NCBI GenBank assembly: GCA_000750105.3
Contig: JPHH03000012.1
Location: forward strand, 62,001 to 126,000
DNA length: 64,000 nt
Reading direction: 5' to 3'
Source of the DNA: Tolypocladium sp. Sup5 PDA-1
Lineage: Eukaryota; Ascomycota; Sordariomycetes; Hypocreales; Ophiocordycipitaceae
In this document: one piece after another, positions 63,049 through 64,000 of the stretch
How positions within the stretch are numbered: position 1 is the stretch's first letter
How the letters are laid out: each line of letters opens with the position of its first letter
Notes under the pieces: model-generated
Databases searched by the model: none
Seen by the model: the letters and a program-made list of their open reading frames with translations, nothing else
Told to the model about the DNA's origin: nothing
Made by a program: the position numbers and the translations under genes

Positions 63049-64000
63049 ATGGCGTCGACCGTCTCCAGTGCGGACGGTGCTCCTCCGTCACCGCCCACGG
63101 AAGAAATGGCCGCGCTCAAGACCCCGAGCCAGGACGATGCTGCCGCTGAGGTGCCGGCTCATCGGTCTCACGATCCTGTCAAGAGTCTGAAGCGGAGCGA
63201 TCCCTTCCAGTTCGGCAGTCGGTATCTCGCTGAGGGAGACGACGTCTTCGAGTTCAATGCCTGGGACCATGTCGAGACTGACGACGCGTATAAGCAGTAC
63301 GCCGAGGGTCAGCTCGAGAAGCAGCGCCAGGCTCCTGTCTCTGACTTTGATAAAAGTAAGTTGACATCTTCCCACCATCTGGTCCGCTTCCCCCCAAGGT
63401 TTTATGATGATACACAACCAAATGCATAGTTCATCTGACTATTAATGATGAAAACTTATCCTTCAAGTCTTTCGCTCCCATCTGATCATACCTCTCCCCA
63501 TTCACATTTTGCAACCAACTCAAAACACGCCATGTCATGCGCCCAGTAACTGACAAGGCACTCAAAGACAGGTTTAACTCGAACCCAGCAAAGTGGTGGA
63601 ATCTGTTCTACAAGAACAACGCATCAAACTTCTTCAAGAACCGCAAGTGGCTCCAGCAGGAGTTTCCAATCCTGGCCGAAGTGATCAAGGAGGATGCCGG
63701 ACCAGTGACCGTGTTGGAGATTGGCGCCGGCGCCGGCAACACGGCCTTCCCCGTACTGGCCAACAATAAGAATCCGCAGCTGAAGATCCACGCCTGCGAC
63801 TACTCCAAGACAGCCGTAGAGGTCATGCGGAATCACGAGGCGTACGACACGAATCACATGCAGGCCGATGTATGGGATGTCTCGGGAGACTGCCTCCCTC
63901 CCGACCTCGAAGAAGGATCCGTAGATGTCGCAGTCATGGTGTTCATCTTCTCTGCGCTGTCGCCGAAGGAGTGGGCACAGGCTGTGCGAAACGTACACAG
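63049..64000 (+). CDS. trm140: tRNA N3-methylcytidine methyltransferase, Trm140/METTL2 type (5' part)
   Basis: The model is join(63049..63355,63568..>64000), open at the window edge (246 complete codons). It installs m3C at position 32 of tRNA anticodon loops. The disordered N terminus (SPPTEEMAALKTPSQDD) leads to DPFQFGSRYLAEGDDVFEFN, WDHVETDDAYKQYAEGQLEK and, across the intron, SDFDKNRFNSNPAKWWNLFY. Next are KNNASNFFKNRKWLQQEFP, then the class I SAM site VLEIGAGAGNTAFPVL and IHACDYSKTAVEVMRNH. DVSGDCLPPDLEEGSVDVAV and MVFIFSALSPKEW follow. The intron is 212 nt, much longer than others here. Yeast Trm140 has a fused actin-binding N terminus; this protein does not, like most fungal homologues. 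Confidence 0.94.

Noticed and set aside
1..64000. Secondary-metabolite cluster, CRISPR array, provirus or intact transposon
   Set aside because: No PKS/NRPS, regularly spaced direct repeats, viral genes, transposase or reverse-transcriptase motifs were seen on either strand.

Overview
The window is nuclear DNA from a filamentous ascomycete, most likely a sordariomycete of the Hypocreales. The support is gene structure (short introns of about 55-100 nt with GT donors, CTRAC-like branch points and YAG acceptors), a C/G preference at third codon positions, and typical Pezizomycotina housekeeping proteins: SET1, a SCAP-like protein, tropomyosin, RRP17, TRM112, EMC2 and a fungal ubiquitin-like-domain protein. 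The genus cannot be fixed from this sequence. I see no prokaryotic operons, CRISPR arrays, rRNA genes, convincing tRNA genes or intact transposons.

Layout. At 1-10 kb, the 5' part of the mitochondrial dynamin gene mgm1 (minus) diverges from spb1 (plus, rRNA methyltransferase). A JMJD7-type JmjC gene (minus) and a SCAP-like sterol sensor gene (plus) follow. At 10-22 kb, long leader or intergenic DNA separates a divergent 14-3-3-like gene, a SANT/Myb-like gene (minus), a DUF4202 gene and an FMN-dependent 2-hydroxyacid dehydrogenase gene. At 22-28.5 kb is a gene-poor stretch with one well-supported multi-exon Cys-rich membrane protein gene (minus) and one weak candidate. A conserved fungal gene of unknown function starts at 28.5 kb. 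From 30 to 44.8 kb the block is dense: set1, a securin-like gene, tropomyosin, rrp17, a BIG1-type gene, trm112, an ER cyclophilin B, mitochondrial uS13m (sws2) and an M19 dipeptidase, mostly in alternating divergent and convergent pairs. From 46.5 to 64 kb lie an Rgd2-type RhoGAP, AP-3 delta, coq10, a ubiquitin-like-domain protein, emc2 and the 5' part of a tRNA m3C methyltransferase gene that runs off the window.

Most gene models were rebuilt by joining exons so that reading phase, splice sites and expected family sequence all agree. Functional themes are RNA modification and ribosome assembly (spb1, rrp17, trm112, the m3C methyltransferase, sws2), ER and membrane homeostasis (SCAP-like, cypB, BIG1-like, emc2, AP-3 delta), mitochondria (mgm1, coq10, sws2), cytoskeleton and Rho signalling (tropomyosin, RhoGAP), and chromatin or cell cycle (set1, securin-like, SANT protein).

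The most interesting signals concern gene structure. The cyclophilin B gene has a last intron whose retention gives a C-terminal HVEL tail and whose removal gives a transmembrane anchor. Three genes have introns at the very start of the coding sequence; in the AP-3 delta gene the start codon itself is split AT|G. spb1 carries a stop-free intron of 93 nt, a multiple of three. The RhoGAP lacks the usual arginine finger, the 14-3-3-like protein lacks a key ligand-binding Asn, and a palindromic TAC-GAAG-TAC/TAC-GGAG-TAC motif family recurs only in the gaps between genes.
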